Shown here: one piece after another, positions 1-8,751 of the stretch
Layout: the number at the start of each line of letters is the position of its first letter
How positions within the stretch are numbered: position 1 is the first letter of the stretch
Assembly (NCBI RefSeq): GCF_024345795.1
Contig: NZ_JAGQBU010000001.1
Location: forward strand, 1 to 64,000
Length of the DNA: 64,000 bases
Reading direction: 5' to 3'
DNA from: Synechococcus sp. J7-Johnson
GTDB taxonomy: Bacteria; Cyanobacteriota; Cyanobacteriia; PCC-6307; Cyanobiaceae
The notes under the pieces: generated by a model
What the model saw: the letters and a program-made list of their open reading frames with translations, nothing else
Databases searched by the model: none
Told to the model about the DNA's origin: nothing
Made by a program: the position numbers and the translations under genes

Positions 1-114
1 CCCTCCTGGTATGTCGAGGCCCTGAGCTACATCAAGGCCAACCACGGCATCTCCGGCGATCCCGGCGTCATCGCCAACAACTACATCGACTACGCCATCA
101 ACGCTCTCGTCTGA
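1..114 (+). CDS. cpcA: C-phycocyanin alpha subunit, C-terminal end (partial)
   Basis: Only the last 37 codons and the TGA are in the window. The translated end, with YIKANHG followed by [10 protein letters not shown], is the classic C-terminus of phycocyanin alpha, a phycobilisome rod protein that carries phycocyanobilin. A strong terminator follows, then the lyase genes cpcE and cpcF, the usual cpc order. The tail is close enough to phycoerythrocyanin alpha that a paralogue cannot be fully excluded from this fragment. Confidence 0.9.
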   Translation, partial: PSWYVEALSYIKANHGISGDPGVIANNYIDYAINALV

Positions 115-172
115 TTTCCGCTAGCGGTTATCAACAGCGTTGCTGACGACTGAGTCGCACGTCTCACACCTC

Positions 173-199
173 AAGGAGGCCTTCTGGCCTCCTTTTTTT
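173..199 (+). terminator. Rho-independent terminator after cpcA
   Basis: A perfect 8-bp stem (AGGAGGCC / GGCCTCCT) with a TTCT loop is followed directly by a run of seven T. It lies between cpcA and cpcE, so it probably ends or attenuates the abundant cpcBA message and keeps lyase expression lower. Confidence 0.9.
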
Positions 200-229
200 C
201 GTTCTGACTCCCACCATGTCGCCACGGCC

Positions 230-1078
230 ATGATCGCCGCCGCCGAGCCCATCGAACCGGCCCCCTCCGCCGGAGCTCCGATCGACGAGGCCGAGGCGCT
301 GCGGCGCCTGCGCCAGAACGAGGACCAATCGGCCCAGTACTACGCAGCCTGGTGGCTGGGGCGCATGCGCAGCCGCAATCCCGAAGCGATCACCCTGCTT
401 TGCCAGGCCCTTGGCCAGCGGCAGCCACGCCAAGCCGAAGCGGGAGTCGAACACAATGCGGTGGCCCGTAACGCGGCGCGGGCCCTGGGCAAGCTGGGCC
501 AAGCCGAGGCCATTCCCCACCTGCTGCAGGCCCTCGACGATCCGGACGATGGGCTGCGCGAAGCCGCAGCCCGCTCCCTGGGAGAGCTGCGTGCCATGGA
601 GGCAGTGCCGGTTCTCTGCACCAGGCTCGCCAGCGGACCCGACGTGGCGGGCGCTCCACAGACGGCCAGCAGCCGTCTGCAGGAACCCTGCGAGGCAATG
701 CTGGAGGCCCTCGGCGAAATCGGCCTGGCCGAACCCCGGCTGCTGGCCGTGATCGAGTCGTTCGTGGCCCACGAGCGCCCTCTCATCCGTAGCGCCGCTT
801 GCCGGGCACTGTTGCAGCTCACCGACGACAGCCACTGGGGCCAGCAGTTGCTGGCTCTGCTGGAACATCCCCAGCTGCAGGTGCGCCGCGCCGCCCTGAT
901 GGATCTGGGCGCCGCCGGCTGGCGCCCCGCGCTGGAGCCGATTCGCCGCACTCTCGCGGAAAACAGCCTCAAGCTGATGGCCCTGCGTGGGCTGGTGGAG
1001 AATCCGGCAGGCCCTCACGCCACCCGCCTTGACGAGGAAACCACCGCCCTGCTGGCTGTGATGGACGAACTGCTCTGA
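230..1078 (+). CDS. cpcE: Phycocyanobilin lyase subunit alpha (CpcE)
   Basis: The 282-residue protein is built of HEAT-like helical repeats, seen as recurring patterns such as AARALGKLG, AAARSLGELR and ALLQL. CpcE works with CpcF as a heterodimer that attaches phycocyanobilin to Cys84 of phycocyanin alpha. The reading frame is open from 140, but those extra 30 codons run through the cpcA terminator. I therefore place the start at the ATG at 230, where the protein reads MIAAAEPIEP. Position directly after cpcA and 7 bp before cpcF supports the assignment. Confidence 0.9.
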   Translation: MIAAAEPIEPAPSAGAPIDEAEALRRLRQNEDQSAQYYAAWWLGRMRSRNPEAITLLCQALGQRQPRQAEAGVEHNAVARNAARALGKLGQAEAIPHLLQALDDPDDGLREAAARSLGELRAMEAVPVLCTRLASGPDVAGAPQTASSRLQEPCEAMLEALGEIGLAEPRLLAVIESFVAHERPLIRSAACRALLQLTDDSHWGQQLLALLEHPQLQVRRAALMDLGAAGWRPALEPIRRTLAENSLKLMALRGLVENPAGPHATRLDEETTALLAVMDELL

Positions 1079-1085
1079 ACGCACC

Positions 1086-1754
1086 ATGCTTTCCCCCAAT
1101 CCCATGGCAGCCGAGCCCACCGAGCTGATCAGGGCCCTGCGTCAGGCCGACAGCCCCATGGGTCTGCTGCTGGCCACCCGGCAGCTCGCCGAGGCCTGCC
1201 ACCCCGGCGCAGCCCCGAGCCTGGTGGAGGTGCTGGGCTTCAACAATCCAGGCGCCGCCGTGGCGGCCGTCGACGGCCTGATCGCCCTGGGGGAGCAGGC
1301 GGTGGAGCCGTTGCTGGCCAACCTCGATGACCACAACTACGGCGCCAGGGCCTGGGCCGTGCGTGCCCTGGCCGGGATCGGCGATGTGCGTGGCCTGGAG
1401 CTGCTGGAGAGCGCTCTGGCCTGCGATATAGGTCCGAGCGTGCGGCGAGCCGCGGCCCGTGGCCTCGGTCAACTCCGTCTCGATGCCCTCCCCCGGAGCG
1501 AGCAGACCCGCCTGCGACAGCGGTGCCTCGACGCCCTTCTGGCCGGTGGCGGCGATGGTGAATGGGTGGTCCGCTACGCCGTGGCAGTGGGACTGGAGCA
1601 ACTGCTGCTCGGCATGGACAGGGCAGAGCCGGGGCATCGCTCCGGTCTCAAGGCCCTGCAGGAGCTGGCCGGCGAGCCCGGGGACGACACTCCGGTGGTG
1701 CGACTGCGGGCCGGACTGGCCCTGAGCCGCCTCGCTGGCGGGGCGGGGGGCTGA
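1086..1754 (+). CDS. cpcF: Phycocyanobilin lyase subunit beta (CpcF)
   Basis: A 222-residue HEAT-repeat protein whose repeat units (for example AVRALAGIGD and AAARGLGQLR) match the short partner of the CpcE/CpcF lyase. The pair adds, and can remove, phycocyanobilin on phycocyanin alpha. It starts 7 bp after cpcE, and its stop overlaps the start of the next gene (TGATG), so the three are probably co-transcribed and translationally coupled. Confidence 0.88.
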   Translation: MLSPNPMAAEPTELIRALRQADSPMGLLLATRQLAEACHPGAAPSLVEVLGFNNPGAAVAAVDGLIALGEQAVEPLLANLDDHNYGARAWAVRALAGIGDVRGLELLESALACDIGPSVRRAAARGLGQLRLDALPRSEQTRLRQRCLDALLAGGGDGEWVVRYAVAVGLEQLLLGMDRAEPGHRSGLKALQELAGEPGDDTPVVRLRAGLALSRLAGGAGG

Positions 1755-2254
1755 TGGAGCGCTCCCGTCTGTTGTTCGTCTGCCTGGGCAATATCTGCCG
1801 CTCCCCCGCTGCAGAAGGGGTATTCCTGCACCACCTGCAGCTGCGGGGTCTTGAACACTCCTTCAGTGTCGATTCGGCCGGCACAGGCAACTGGCATGCC
1901 GGTCAGCCGGCCGATGCCCGCATGCGAGCCGCGGCTGCCGGGCGCGGCATCCACCTGCCCAGCCGTGCCCGCCAGATCGTGGTCGCCGATCTTGATCAGT
2001 TCGATCACATCCTCACCATGGATGACGACAACCTGGCGGCGGTCCAGGCCATGACCCGGGGCCGGAGATCCAGGGCCCAGGTCAGGCCGATCACCCAGCA
2101 CTGCCGCTTGCACAGGGTCCGTGAGGTGCCGGATCCCTACTACGGCGGCGCCGATGGCTTCCAGGGGGTGCTGGACCTGCTCGAAGATGCCTGCACGGGC
2201 CTGCTCGACGACCTGCTGGCCACCGGCACACCCTCGAAGCCATCGGAACGATGA
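1754..2254 (+). CDS. Low-molecular-weight protein-tyrosine phosphatase
   Basis: This 166-residue protein begins with the phosphatase P-loop CLGNICRSP, which fits C(X)5R(S/T) with nucleophile Cys10 and Arg16. The general-acid loop VPDPYYGG lies near residue 130. The family removes phosphate from tyrosine, often on proteins tied to exopolysaccharide export. The start at 1754 overlaps the cpcF stop by 3 nt, so the gene sits in the bilin-lyase operon. Whether it acts on phycobilisome-related proteins is unknown, and the link may be only transcriptional. Confidence 0.88.
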   Translation: MERSRLLFVCLGNICRSPAAEGVFLHHLQLRGLEHSFSVDSAGTGNWHAGQPADARMRAAAAGRGIHLPSRARQIVVADLDQFDHILTMDDDNLAAVQAMTRGRRSRAQVRPITQHCRLHRVREVPDPYYGGADGFQGVLDLLEDACTGLLDDLLATGTPSKPSER

Positions 2255-2296
2255 GCCGACGACAGGCTGGAAGCCCACAGGGGCAGGCGGCGCCAC

Positions 2297-3889
2297 TCAG
2301 GCTGCTGCGCCAGTCTCCGGTGCTGGCCAGGCCTCCTCGGGAATGCGCTCCCTGAACAGATCCACCAGGGTCGTGATCACCTCCTCGATGGCCAAGCCAT
2401 CGGTGATCAGCTCCACCGCATCCTCGGCCTGGAGCAGGGGGGCCACCTCCCGAGTGGAATCCTGACGGTCCCGCTCGGTGATCAGTGCCTCCAGCTCCTC
2501 CAGAGACGGCACGGCGAACCCCCGCTGCTCCAGATCCTGGGCCCGCCGACGAGCCCGCTCCGCCACCGTGGCGGTCAGGAACACCTTGAGATCCGCGTCG
2601 GGGAAGACGGCCGTGCCGATATCGCGGCCCTCCGCCACCAGCCGGCCACGGGCGCCCAGGGCCCGCTGCTGCTGGGTGAGCGCCTCGCGCACGCAGCCGT
2701 GGGCCGCCACCTGGGACACCTGGGCGGTGACATCGGGATGGCGGATCGCCTCGCTCACGTCGTGGCCGTTGACGCGCACCTGTTGATCGCCGCCGGCCTC
2801 GAGGTCGAGGCTGAGCTCCAGCCCTTCCAGCAGCGGCTCCACCTCCGCCGCCACAGCTGGATTGGCCCCATGGCGCAGCACCCACCAGGTCACAGCCCTG
2901 TACATGGCTCCGGTATCGAGGTAGATGAGGCCGAGGCGACGGGCCAGGTCCCGGGTGACCGTGCTCTTGCCAGCCCCGGCAGGGCCATCGATGGCGACGA
3001 TCGGAGGACGCTTCATGAGTAGGAGGTGATCGATCAGGCGGCTGGGGCCACAGCGGACGGCGGCCGCCAGCAGCAGCGGACCCTGGGGTAGGGCGGAAGC
3101 AACCAGCGGGCGCAGCCGCCTGGCTTCAACCATCTCCACATACTCCACCGCCAGATCGGCCTGTTCCAGCTCGGCCTGAACCAACCGCTCCAGCCGGGCG
3201 GGATCACTCTCCCCGCTCTGCCAGGCCCGCCGCCCCAGGGCCAGGGCAGCGGGCAGAGCGGCCGCCTGGCCTCGCTCCGTCTTCGAGAGATAGCGGTTGC
3301 GGGAGCTGGCCGCCAGACCATCGCTCTCCCGCCAGGTGGCGCATCCCTGGACCCGCAGTGGCAGGCCCAGATCCGCCACGATCCGCCGCAGAATCACCAG
3401 CTGCTGCCAGTCCTTCTCGCCGAGCAGCAGGCGATCGGGTCGCACCAGGGCCAGAAGCCTGACCACCACCGTGGCCACCCCTTCAAAATGGCCTGCTCGG
3501 GTGCGTGCACAGAGCCCCTGGAGCAGAGCGGGTGGAGGCAGGACCCGGGTCAGCTCGGCGTCGCCGCCGGGGAACAGCTCCTCGACAGCCGGAGCGAACA
3601 GGGCCGTGGCCCCTGCCGCGGCAGCGAGCGTGCCATCAGCAAGGGGATCCCGCGGGTAGCGCTCGAAATCCTCCCCGGGGCCGAACTGGAGCGGATTGAC
3701 GAAGACGCTCACCAGAACCCGCGGTGGCGGCCCCGAGGAGGAGAGGGAAGCTGAAGCCCGCTCAATCAGGCTGCGGTGGCCCTGATGCAGAGCGCCCATG
3801 GTGGGCACGAAGTGAAGGGGCGTGGCGCCCCGCTCAGCGGCGGGCCTACACCAGCGCCGCAACTCATCACAGGTGTGCAGCAACTGCAT
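2297..3889 (-). CDS. panC/cmk: Bifunctional pantothenate synthetase / cytidylate kinase
   Basis: The 530-residue protein joins two enzymes in one frame. Residues 1 to about 290 are pantothenate synthetase, with FVPTMGALHQGH near 28-38 holding the nucleotide-binding HxGH-type motif. From about residue 292 it is cytidylate kinase, with the P-loop DGPAGAGKST at 301-310 followed by LDTGAMYRA. The first half joins pantoate and beta-alanine for coenzyme A synthesis. The second phosphorylates CMP/dCMP. This fusion is a known cyanobacterial arrangement. An internal ATG at codon 292 could allow separate production of the kinase, but I see no direct evidence that it does. Confidence 0.95.
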   Translation of the reverse strand: MQLLHTCDELRRWCRPAAERGATPLHFVPTMGALHQGHRSLIERASASLSSSGPPPRVLVSVFVNPLQFGPGEDFERYPRDPLADGTLAAAAGATALFAPAVEELFPGGDAELTRVLPPPALLQGLCARTRAGHFEGVATVVVRLLALVRPDRLLLGEKDWQQLVILRRIVADLGLPLRVQGCATWRESDGLAASSRNRYLSKTERGQAAALPAALALGRRAWQSGESDPARLERLVQAELEQADLAVEYVEMVEARRLRPLVASALPQGPLLLAAAVRCGPSRLIDHLLLMKRPPIVAIDGPAGAGKSTVTRDLARRLGLIYLDTGAMYRAVTWWVLRHGANPAVAAEVEPLLEGLELSLDLEAGGDQQVRVNGHDVSEAIRHPDVTAQVSQVAAHGCVREALTQQQRALGARGRLVAEGRDIGTAVFPDADLKVFLTATVAERARRRAQDLEQRGFAVPSLEELEALITERDRQDSTREVAPLLQAEDAVELITDGLAIEEVITTLVDLFRERIPEEAWPAPETGAAA

Positions 3890-3896
3890 GGAAGCA

Positions 3897-3933
3897 CCAA
3901 ACGAAAGCCCACCCGGCAGATTGCCGGATGGGC
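3897..3933 (-). terminator. Putative terminator downstream of rlpA
   Basis: A 12-bp stem with one mismatch (GCCCACCCGGCA, loop GAT, TGCCGGATGGGC; 3907-3933) is followed on the minus strand by TTTCGTTT. It lies between the rlpA stop and the panC start, so it should separate these two minus-strand genes. Confidence 0.65.
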
Positions 3934-3965
3934 ACTCAAGGAGATGGGGTCAAGGTCCTCAGGCC

Positions 3966-4523
3966 TTACTGAACCACTTCCAGACGGACCTGAGCGATGC
4001 CACTGGACACCAGGCCCAGGTTCTGGGCGGCTCCATGGGCCAGGTCGATGATGCGGTTGCCGTGGAAAGGACCGCGGTCGTTGATGCGCACGATCGCGCT
4101 GCGGCCATTCCAGAGGTTGGTGACCTTCACTTTCGTGCCGAAGGGGAGGGTGCGGTGAGCCGCCGTCATGGTGCCTGGGCGGAAGACCTCCCCATTGGCG
4201 GTGCGGTTGCCGAAGAAACCAGGGCCGTACCAGCTGGCCTCACCGGTGCCGGCCAGCTTGAAGCGGCGAGGAGTGGGGGCCGGAGCAGTGGGGGTGGAAG
4301 GAGCCTCCAAGGCCGGAGTCCCACCGTCCTGCTGGCGAATGGCGACGGGCTGGGAAGGCTGAACTGACTCCGAAGACTCAGGAGCTGGTGCAAGAACGGC
4401 CGGTCTGGCCATGGCAATGCGGGAATCAGACTCCGTGCGAGCCGAATTGGCGAGCACAGGAAGGGCAACTCCGCTACCAGAAAGCAGGAGGGCAAGGGCC
4501 CCCAGGGGGAATGTGCGACGCAT
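3966..4523 (-). CDS. rlpA: RlpA-like septal ring / double-psi beta-barrel protein
   Basis: The 185-residue protein starts with a basic, hydrophobic signal sequence (MRRTFPLGALALLLSG) ending near VLANSA. A proline-rich linker follows, then an RlpA-type double-psi beta-barrel from about residue 90. The domain shows EASWYGPGFFGNRTANGE, AAHRTLPFGT and INDRGPF, including the conserved His and Asp of the lytic-transglycosylase fold. RlpA proteins act on peptidoglycan in the periplasm, often at the septum. No SPOR domain is present, as expected for short cyanobacterial versions. Enzymatic activity is inferred from the family. Confidence 0.85.
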   Translation of the reverse strand: MRRTFPLGALALLLSGSGVALPVLANSARTESDSRIAMARPAVLAPAPESSESVQPSQPVAIRQQDGGTPALEAPSTPTAPAPTPRRFKLAGTGEASWYGPGFFGNRTANGEVFRPGTMTAAHRTLPFGTKVKVTNLWNGRSAIVRINDRGPFHGNRIIDLAHGAAQNLGLVSSGIAQVRLEVVQ

Positions 4524-4914
4524 AACAGTCGAAACCCACCACGAGTAGGCAACGGTCTTCGAATTGAAGGGTCGTTACTTGATGAATCGCGCTGACGATT
4601 GGAAAAGCTGAAAGCGCGAAATCAGTGGCGGAATCCCTGAAGAAAAATCACGACCCCGGAAACTTACAGGAAGTCCGAGGAAGTGCGATGAGGAGTTTGG
4701 GCGCAGGAATTGATCAGAAATAGTCATCGACGCCGAAATCCCTGTCAGCAACAGTGCACAGAAGCAACTGAAGGATCGATATTGATCAGCGAAGCCAATC
4801 AGAGCCATCAGCAGGGCTGATCGAATCTTGTGACAATCGGACAGGCGGTCCAGGCCGGGGCGCTGGCATCGGAGGATCAACGGCGATGAGGATCAGCCCA
4901 GCAGGAGCAACGCC
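4524..4914. other. 391-bp divergent intergenic region, rlpA / purM
   Basis: This is one of the two longest gene-free stretches. It is visibly richer in A and T than the flanking genes and must hold the promoters for rlpA (minus) and purM (plus). A 101-codon minus-strand reading frame at 4575-4880 shows no recognisable family features and I do not treat it as a gene. Short partial inverted repeats occur near 4786-4823 (GATCAGCG...GCTGATCG). I could not assign an RNA gene or a firm promoter. Confidence 0.5.
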
Positions 4915-5949
4915 ATGGATTACCGCACGGCCGGAGTGGATGTGGCCGCCGGCAGGGCCTTTGTCGAGCGGATCCGCTCCAGTGTCGAGAGCACCCGCCG
5001 GCCAGAGGTGCTTGGTGGTCTGGGGGGATTCGGTGGGCTGTGCCGTCTGCCCGAGGGGTTGCGGCGCCCACTGCTTGTTGCCGGCAGCGACGGGGTGGGG
5101 ACCAAGCTGGAGCTGGCCCAGGCCTACGGGCGTCACCACGCCGTGGGCATCGATCTGGTGGCGATGTGCGTCAACGACGTGATCACCAGTGGAGCCGAAC
5201 CCCTTTTCTTCCTGGATTACATCGCCACCGGCAAGCTCGCGCCCGAGGCCATGGCCCTGGTTGTGGAAGGGATCGCCGACGGCTGCCGCCAGAGCGGCTG
5301 CGCCCTGCTGGGGGGCGAGACGGCGGAAATGCCGGGCTTCTATGGCCCTGGGCGCTACGACCTGGCCGGCTTCTGCGTGGCCGTGGTGGAGGAGGACGAA
5401 CTGATCGATGGCCGGCAGGTGCAACCTGGCGACCGGATCCTGGCGGTGGCCAGCAGTGGGGTCCACAGCAATGGTTTCAGCCTGGTGAGGCGGGTTCTCG
5501 CGAGTAGCGGCACCACAGAGAGCACTCGACTGGGGGGCGAGGACCGGCCGGTGATCGAGGCGCTGCTGGAGCCCACACGTCTCTACGGCTCCCTGGTGAA
5601 GGCCCTGCGCCAGCAAGCGGTTCCCCTCCATGCGATGGCCCATATCACCGGCGGTGGGTTACCAGAAAACCTGCCACGCTGCCTGCCGAGCGGAACCCAC
5701 GGCCGGATCGAGGCCAGCAGCTGGGAGCGGCCAGCACTGTTCCGCTGGCTGCAGAACGAAGGCGAGGTGCCGGAAGCCGATCTGTGGAACACGTTCAACC
5801 TGGGGGTCGGCTTCTGCCTGGTGTTGCCGGAACCTGCCGTCTCCCGGGCACTGGAGGTGTGCACGCTGCTGGGACATCAGGCCTGGCCCCTTGGGGTGGT
5901 GGAGGCCGGAGCCCCCGGCGCGGAGTCCCTGGGGGGTTTGCCGTACTGA
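4915..5949 (+). CDS. purM: Phosphoribosylformylglycinamidine cyclo-ligase (AIR synthetase)
   Basis: The 344-residue protein has the PurM landmarks: [11 protein letters not shown] near residue 60, the MCVNDV motif, [11 protein letters not shown], and [13 protein letters not shown] towards the C-terminus. It closes the imidazole ring to form AIR in purine synthesis, using ATP. Length is normal for the family. It stands alone on the plus strand after the long intergenic region. Confidence 0.96.
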   Translation: MDYRTAGVDVAAGRAFVERIRSSVESTRRPEVLGGLGGFGGLCRLPEGLRRPLLVAGSDGVGTKLELAQAYGRHHAVGIDLVAMCVNDVITSGAEPLFFLDYIATGKLAPEAMALVVEGIADGCRQSGCALLGGETAEMPGFYGPGRYDLAGFCVAVVEEDELIDGRQVQPGDRILAVASSGVHSNGFSLVRRVLASSGTTESTRLGGEDRPVIEALLEPTRLYGSLVKALRQQAVPLHAMAHITGGGLPENLPRCLPSGTHGRIEASSWERPALFRWLQNEGEVPEADLWNTFNLGVGFCLVLPEPAVSRALEVCTLLGHQAWPLGVVEAGAPGAESLGGLPY

Positions 5950-6038
5950 ACGTCCCTTCCCCGCTGCTGGCAGATTGCAGCAGGTTTCGCCGACCTTGAT
6001 CGCTGGCGGCGCATCCGGTAATTCATACGTCCTTAACC

Positions 6039-6734
6039 ATGCACAGCTCCAGCACTCGCATCACCCGACGGCGCAGCTCAGCGGGTCCCGAGCCGGCGGC
6101 ACCACCGCGGCGGCTGAGCACTCCTCCCCAGGGACGAAGCGTGAGTCGGCCCACTTATCTCACCCTGCGCGACCACGGCAAGGTGTTCGTGGCCGACCTG
6201 CCCCGGCTCTCCGAGGGACAGCTCTCGCGTGTGGCCTCGGAAGCTCAGGAGGTGCTGGAGAGTCTTAACCGGCGCCTGGAAGAGCTGGAACAGCTGCCCA
6301 GCCTCCAGCCAGCTGAGCAGGAGACTCAGATCAGGGCCAGTACCAAAAGGGGAGTCACCGAGCGCTTCCTGCATGCCATCGAGGACGAGCAGAGCGAGCG
6401 CCGCAACAACCCGGCACTGCGCGCTGCGGCAGGGGAGTCGCTGGCAAGAGCCTTCCTGGAAATCTCCCGCCACCGCCTGCCCGGGGCCACGTTCGATTCC
6501 CTGCTGCAAGAGGCTCTCAGCGCCTGCGACGAGCACAAGTCTGAAGGGGACAGCGGAGACACGACTTCCGGATCAAGCTCCGGGACAGGCTCCAGTCCGG
6601 GAGTGAAAACCAGGACCACTGCAGCCCTGAGTGGTGCAACGGCAGAGGTGGTGAGGATCCCCAGGCCTGGCGCCCTTCCAGTGGTGCTCTCCCCCGACCC
6701 CACCAGCACCTCTGCAGCGACGGAATCCGCCTGA
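6039..6734 (+). CDS. Conserved cyanobacterial protein of unknown function
   Basis: I do not recognise a named domain. The 231-residue frame begins with a basic, serine-rich stretch. A core follows (PTYLTLRDHGKVFVADLP, then predicted helices through ARAFLEISRHRLPG). The acidic, Ser/Gly/Thr-rich tail looks disordered. A GTG at 6141 would give a shorter protein beginning just before the conserved-looking core, and I cannot decide between the starts. It lies 89 bp after purM on the same strand. Confidence 0.6.
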   Translation: MHSSSTRITRRRSSAGPEPAAPPRRLSTPPQGRSVSRPTYLTLRDHGKVFVADLPRLSEGQLSRVASEAQEVLESLNRRLEELEQLPSLQPAEQETQIRASTKRGVTERFLHAIEDEQSERRNNPALRAAAGESLARAFLEISRHRLPGATFDSLLQEALSACDEHKSEGDSGDTTSGSSSGTGSSPGVKTRTTAALSGATAEVVRIPRPGALPVVLSPDPTSTSAATESA

Positions 6735-6766
6735 TCCTCCATCCCGTCTGAGTCTTCAGTGGCTGT

Positions 6767-7736
6767 TCAATCACTGAGGAAGGGGTTGGCCGGCATCCGC
6801 ACAGGCAGGGCCAGGGCCTGCCGATCAAGGGCGAGGCGCTCCTGCTCATCCATCTGCCAGGCCAGTGCCGCCGCAGCCGCTTCAGCTTGCCAGGGGGTCC
6901 GCAGGCCGGGGATCGGCATGGCCCCGTGGGCCCGGCACCAGTTAAGGGCCACCTCGGACACCTTGGCGCCGTGTTCAGCCGCGATGTCCCGCATCAGGGC
7001 CAGCAGCGGCTCGATCCTCGGCCGAAGCCGCCGGAACAGCAGCCCCCGGGGGCCCCTGAGTGTGCCCTGGCCGGCGCCGGGCCGGTCACACAGCAGACCC
7101 AGGGCCAGGGGGCTGTAGGCGATCAGATCCACGCCCAACTCCCGGCAACAGGCCACCAGCTCCCCGCCGGTCACCGCCTCAGGGGCCAGGAGTGACGCCT
7201 GAACCTGAAGGCTGACCAGGCGCACCCCCCGCTCGGCCAGCCTCCGCTGCACCTCCCGCAGACGCCGGGGGCCCATGTTCGAGACCCCCAGGCTCCCCAC
7301 CTCACCAGCAATCACGCCATCCGCCAGCCCCTCCAGCAGTGGCCACTCCTGCCAGGGGGCGTAGCGGGCGGTGCTCCAGTGCAACTGCACCCGATCGAGT
7401 CGGCCACCCAGCCGCTGGCGGGAGGCCTGGAGAGCTCGGTCGTAGCCCCGGCGGCCCAGGCGCCAGGGGAAGGGGGCCAGCTTGGTCGCCACACACAGAT
7501 CGTTGCGGAGCTGGGGGGGGCAGGGCCTGCAGGAACCCACCCAGCAACTGCTCACTGCGACCGGTGAAGCGGCCGGTGCCATAGGAGTCGGCCGTATCGA
7601 AGAAGTGAAGACCCAGTGCAACGGCCCGTTTGAACGTGGCCTCCAGGGCGAGGTCATGAAGATCAGGCCGATAGCCCCAGAGGAACTGATTGCCCCAGGC
7701 CCAGGTGCCCACGCCGATCAAAACGGACTGCGCCAT
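6767..7736 (-). pseudogene. Aldo/keto reductase, split by a frameshift
   Basis: Two overlapping minus-strand frames together make one aldo/keto reductase of about 322 residues. The N-terminal part (start 7736) reads VLIGVGTWAWGNQ and FFDTADSYGTGRFTGRSE, with the conserved Asp and Tyr. The C-terminal part reads CVATKLAPFPW, VQLHWSTARYAPW, SLGVSNMGPRRL and LIAYSPLALGLL. The frames meet at a run of eight C on the coding strand (7513-7520 on the plus strand). Removing one base restores LPPQLRNDLCVATK. The gene is a recent pseudogene, a phase-variable gene, or intact with a sequencing error. All other family features survive. Confidence 0.8.
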
Positions 7737-7776
7737 GGGGTCTCCGGGCTGCGAGCGACCTCGCCATGATCGGAGG

Positions 7777-7953
7777 ATGACGTCTCCATCGACCCAGAGC
7801 CCGTGGGCACCGCCTGTGCCACGGTCAGCAGCAGTGGCGCAGCAGGCCCCGGAGCTGGAGCCAAGCGAACCGGTGCTCTGCAACCACTGCGGCCGCACTG
7901 CCCGTAATGGCATCCGCTGCCAGGGCTACTGCGTGGCCGATTCGGAGTACTGA
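7777..7953 (+). CDS. Small cysteine-rich (zinc-ribbon-like) protein
   Basis: A 58-residue protein whose last 24 residues hold CNHCGRTARNGIRC and GYC, a CxxC...C...C arrangement suggesting one bound zinc. The N-terminal half is proline- and serine-rich. I recall similar tails in small hypothetical proteins of marine Synechococcus, but cannot check this here. GGAGG lies directly against the ATG at 7777, so a slightly later start is possible. No function is assigned. Confidence 0.6.
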   Translation: MTSPSTQSPWAPPVPRSAAVAQQAPELEPSEPVLCNHCGRTARNGIRCQGYCVADSEY

Positions 7954-8071
7954 GGTCCACTTCCTTACCCCGTGCGCTCCTGGGGCCAGGCGGTTCCACA
8001 ATGGAATCCCTGAGCGTGGGTTCCCCTTGGCCGTCGGCACCACTCCCAACCCATCCAAAAGCCTCTTCTGT

Positions 8072-8584
8072 GTGAGGCCAGGCATTCGCCACGCAGGCCT
8101 GCTGCTGGCCGGGGCTCTGGTCAGCCTGCTGATCCCCGGACCAGGCCTGCGGGCGGGTGAACAGCAGCCCACCGACTTCGGGCGGGTGCAACGCGCCACC
8201 CGCAGCTGCGAGCGCAACCTCGCCGCGGCCAGCCCTGGCCCGTGCTCGGAGTTGCGCTTTGAGCAGAACCAGCAGGGACTGCTGAACATCCGCTTTGTTG
8301 GCATAGGCAGCGGCGAGATCGCCACCAACCTCGTCACCTTCGTGGGGGTGGTCAAGCAGGGCGGCGCGGGTCTGAGCTGCCGCGAAGGACGCTGCCGCCT
8401 GGAGGGCCCCCTCAGCACCGAGATCACCAGCGTGAGTGAACTGGGCTTCGACCAACGGGGGCTGCCCACCAGCCTGCCAAGCGCCTGGCCCGCCGATGGC
8501 ACCTGCACGGTTGAGAAGCACGACGTGCGCTGCGAAGCCAGAGCACTCTCAGGCGAGCGTTGGACGGCCACAGCCGAGCTGTGA
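8072..8584 (+). CDS. Probable exported conserved cyanobacterial protein
   Basis: I place the start at the GTG at 8072. It gives a 170-residue protein opening with a signal peptide: basic RPGIRH, a hydrophobic LLLAGALVSLLI core, and a likely cleavage site near GLRAGE. The mature part has four or more cysteines (RSCERN, PCSEL, LSCREGRCRLEG, CTVEKHDVRC) in a pattern consistent with disulfides, and looks beta-rich. No domain is recognised. The frame continues upstream to 7907, but that part shows no coding character. Confidence 0.6.
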   Translation: MRPGIRHAGLLLAGALVSLLIPGPGLRAGEQQPTDFGRVQRATRSCERNLAAASPGPCSELRFEQNQQGLLNIRFVGIGSGEIATNLVTFVGVVKQGGAGLSCREGRCRLEGPLSTEITSVSELGFDQRGLPTSLPSAWPADGTCTVEKHDVRCEARALSGERWTATAEL

Positions 8585-8623
8585 ACGAGCCATCTGGCAG
8601 CCCACCGGCAGTAGGGAGATCAG

Positions 8624-8694
8624 AGGCGGCACCCAGATTCGAACTGGGGGTAAAGGATTTGCAATCCTCTGCCTTACCACTTGGCCATGCCGCC
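8624..8694 (-). tRNA. trnC: tRNA-Cys (GCA)
   Basis: Read on the minus strand, the 71-nt cloverleaf has the acceptor GGCGGCA paired with TGCCGCC, a T-arm with GTTCGAATC, and an anticodon loop TTGCAAA giving anticodon GCA. The CCA end is not encoded. It lies antisense to the open frame upstream of the LpxB-like gene. Confidence 0.96.
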
Positions 8695-8751
8695 ATTTCG
8701 GGGGCGGACCCCCTTGCTGCGGATCGTATCAGCCGTCCACGGCAGCCCCTG

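Noticed and set aside
164..1120. Long antisense frames across cpcE/cpcF
   Set aside because: High GC codon bias makes long shadow frames. The HEAT-repeat sense frames are clearly the genes.
4575..4880. 101-codon minus-strand open frame in the rlpA-purM gap
   Set aside because: No recognisable domain, signal or ribosome-binding site, and it fills a visibly AT-richer spacer. Treated as chance.
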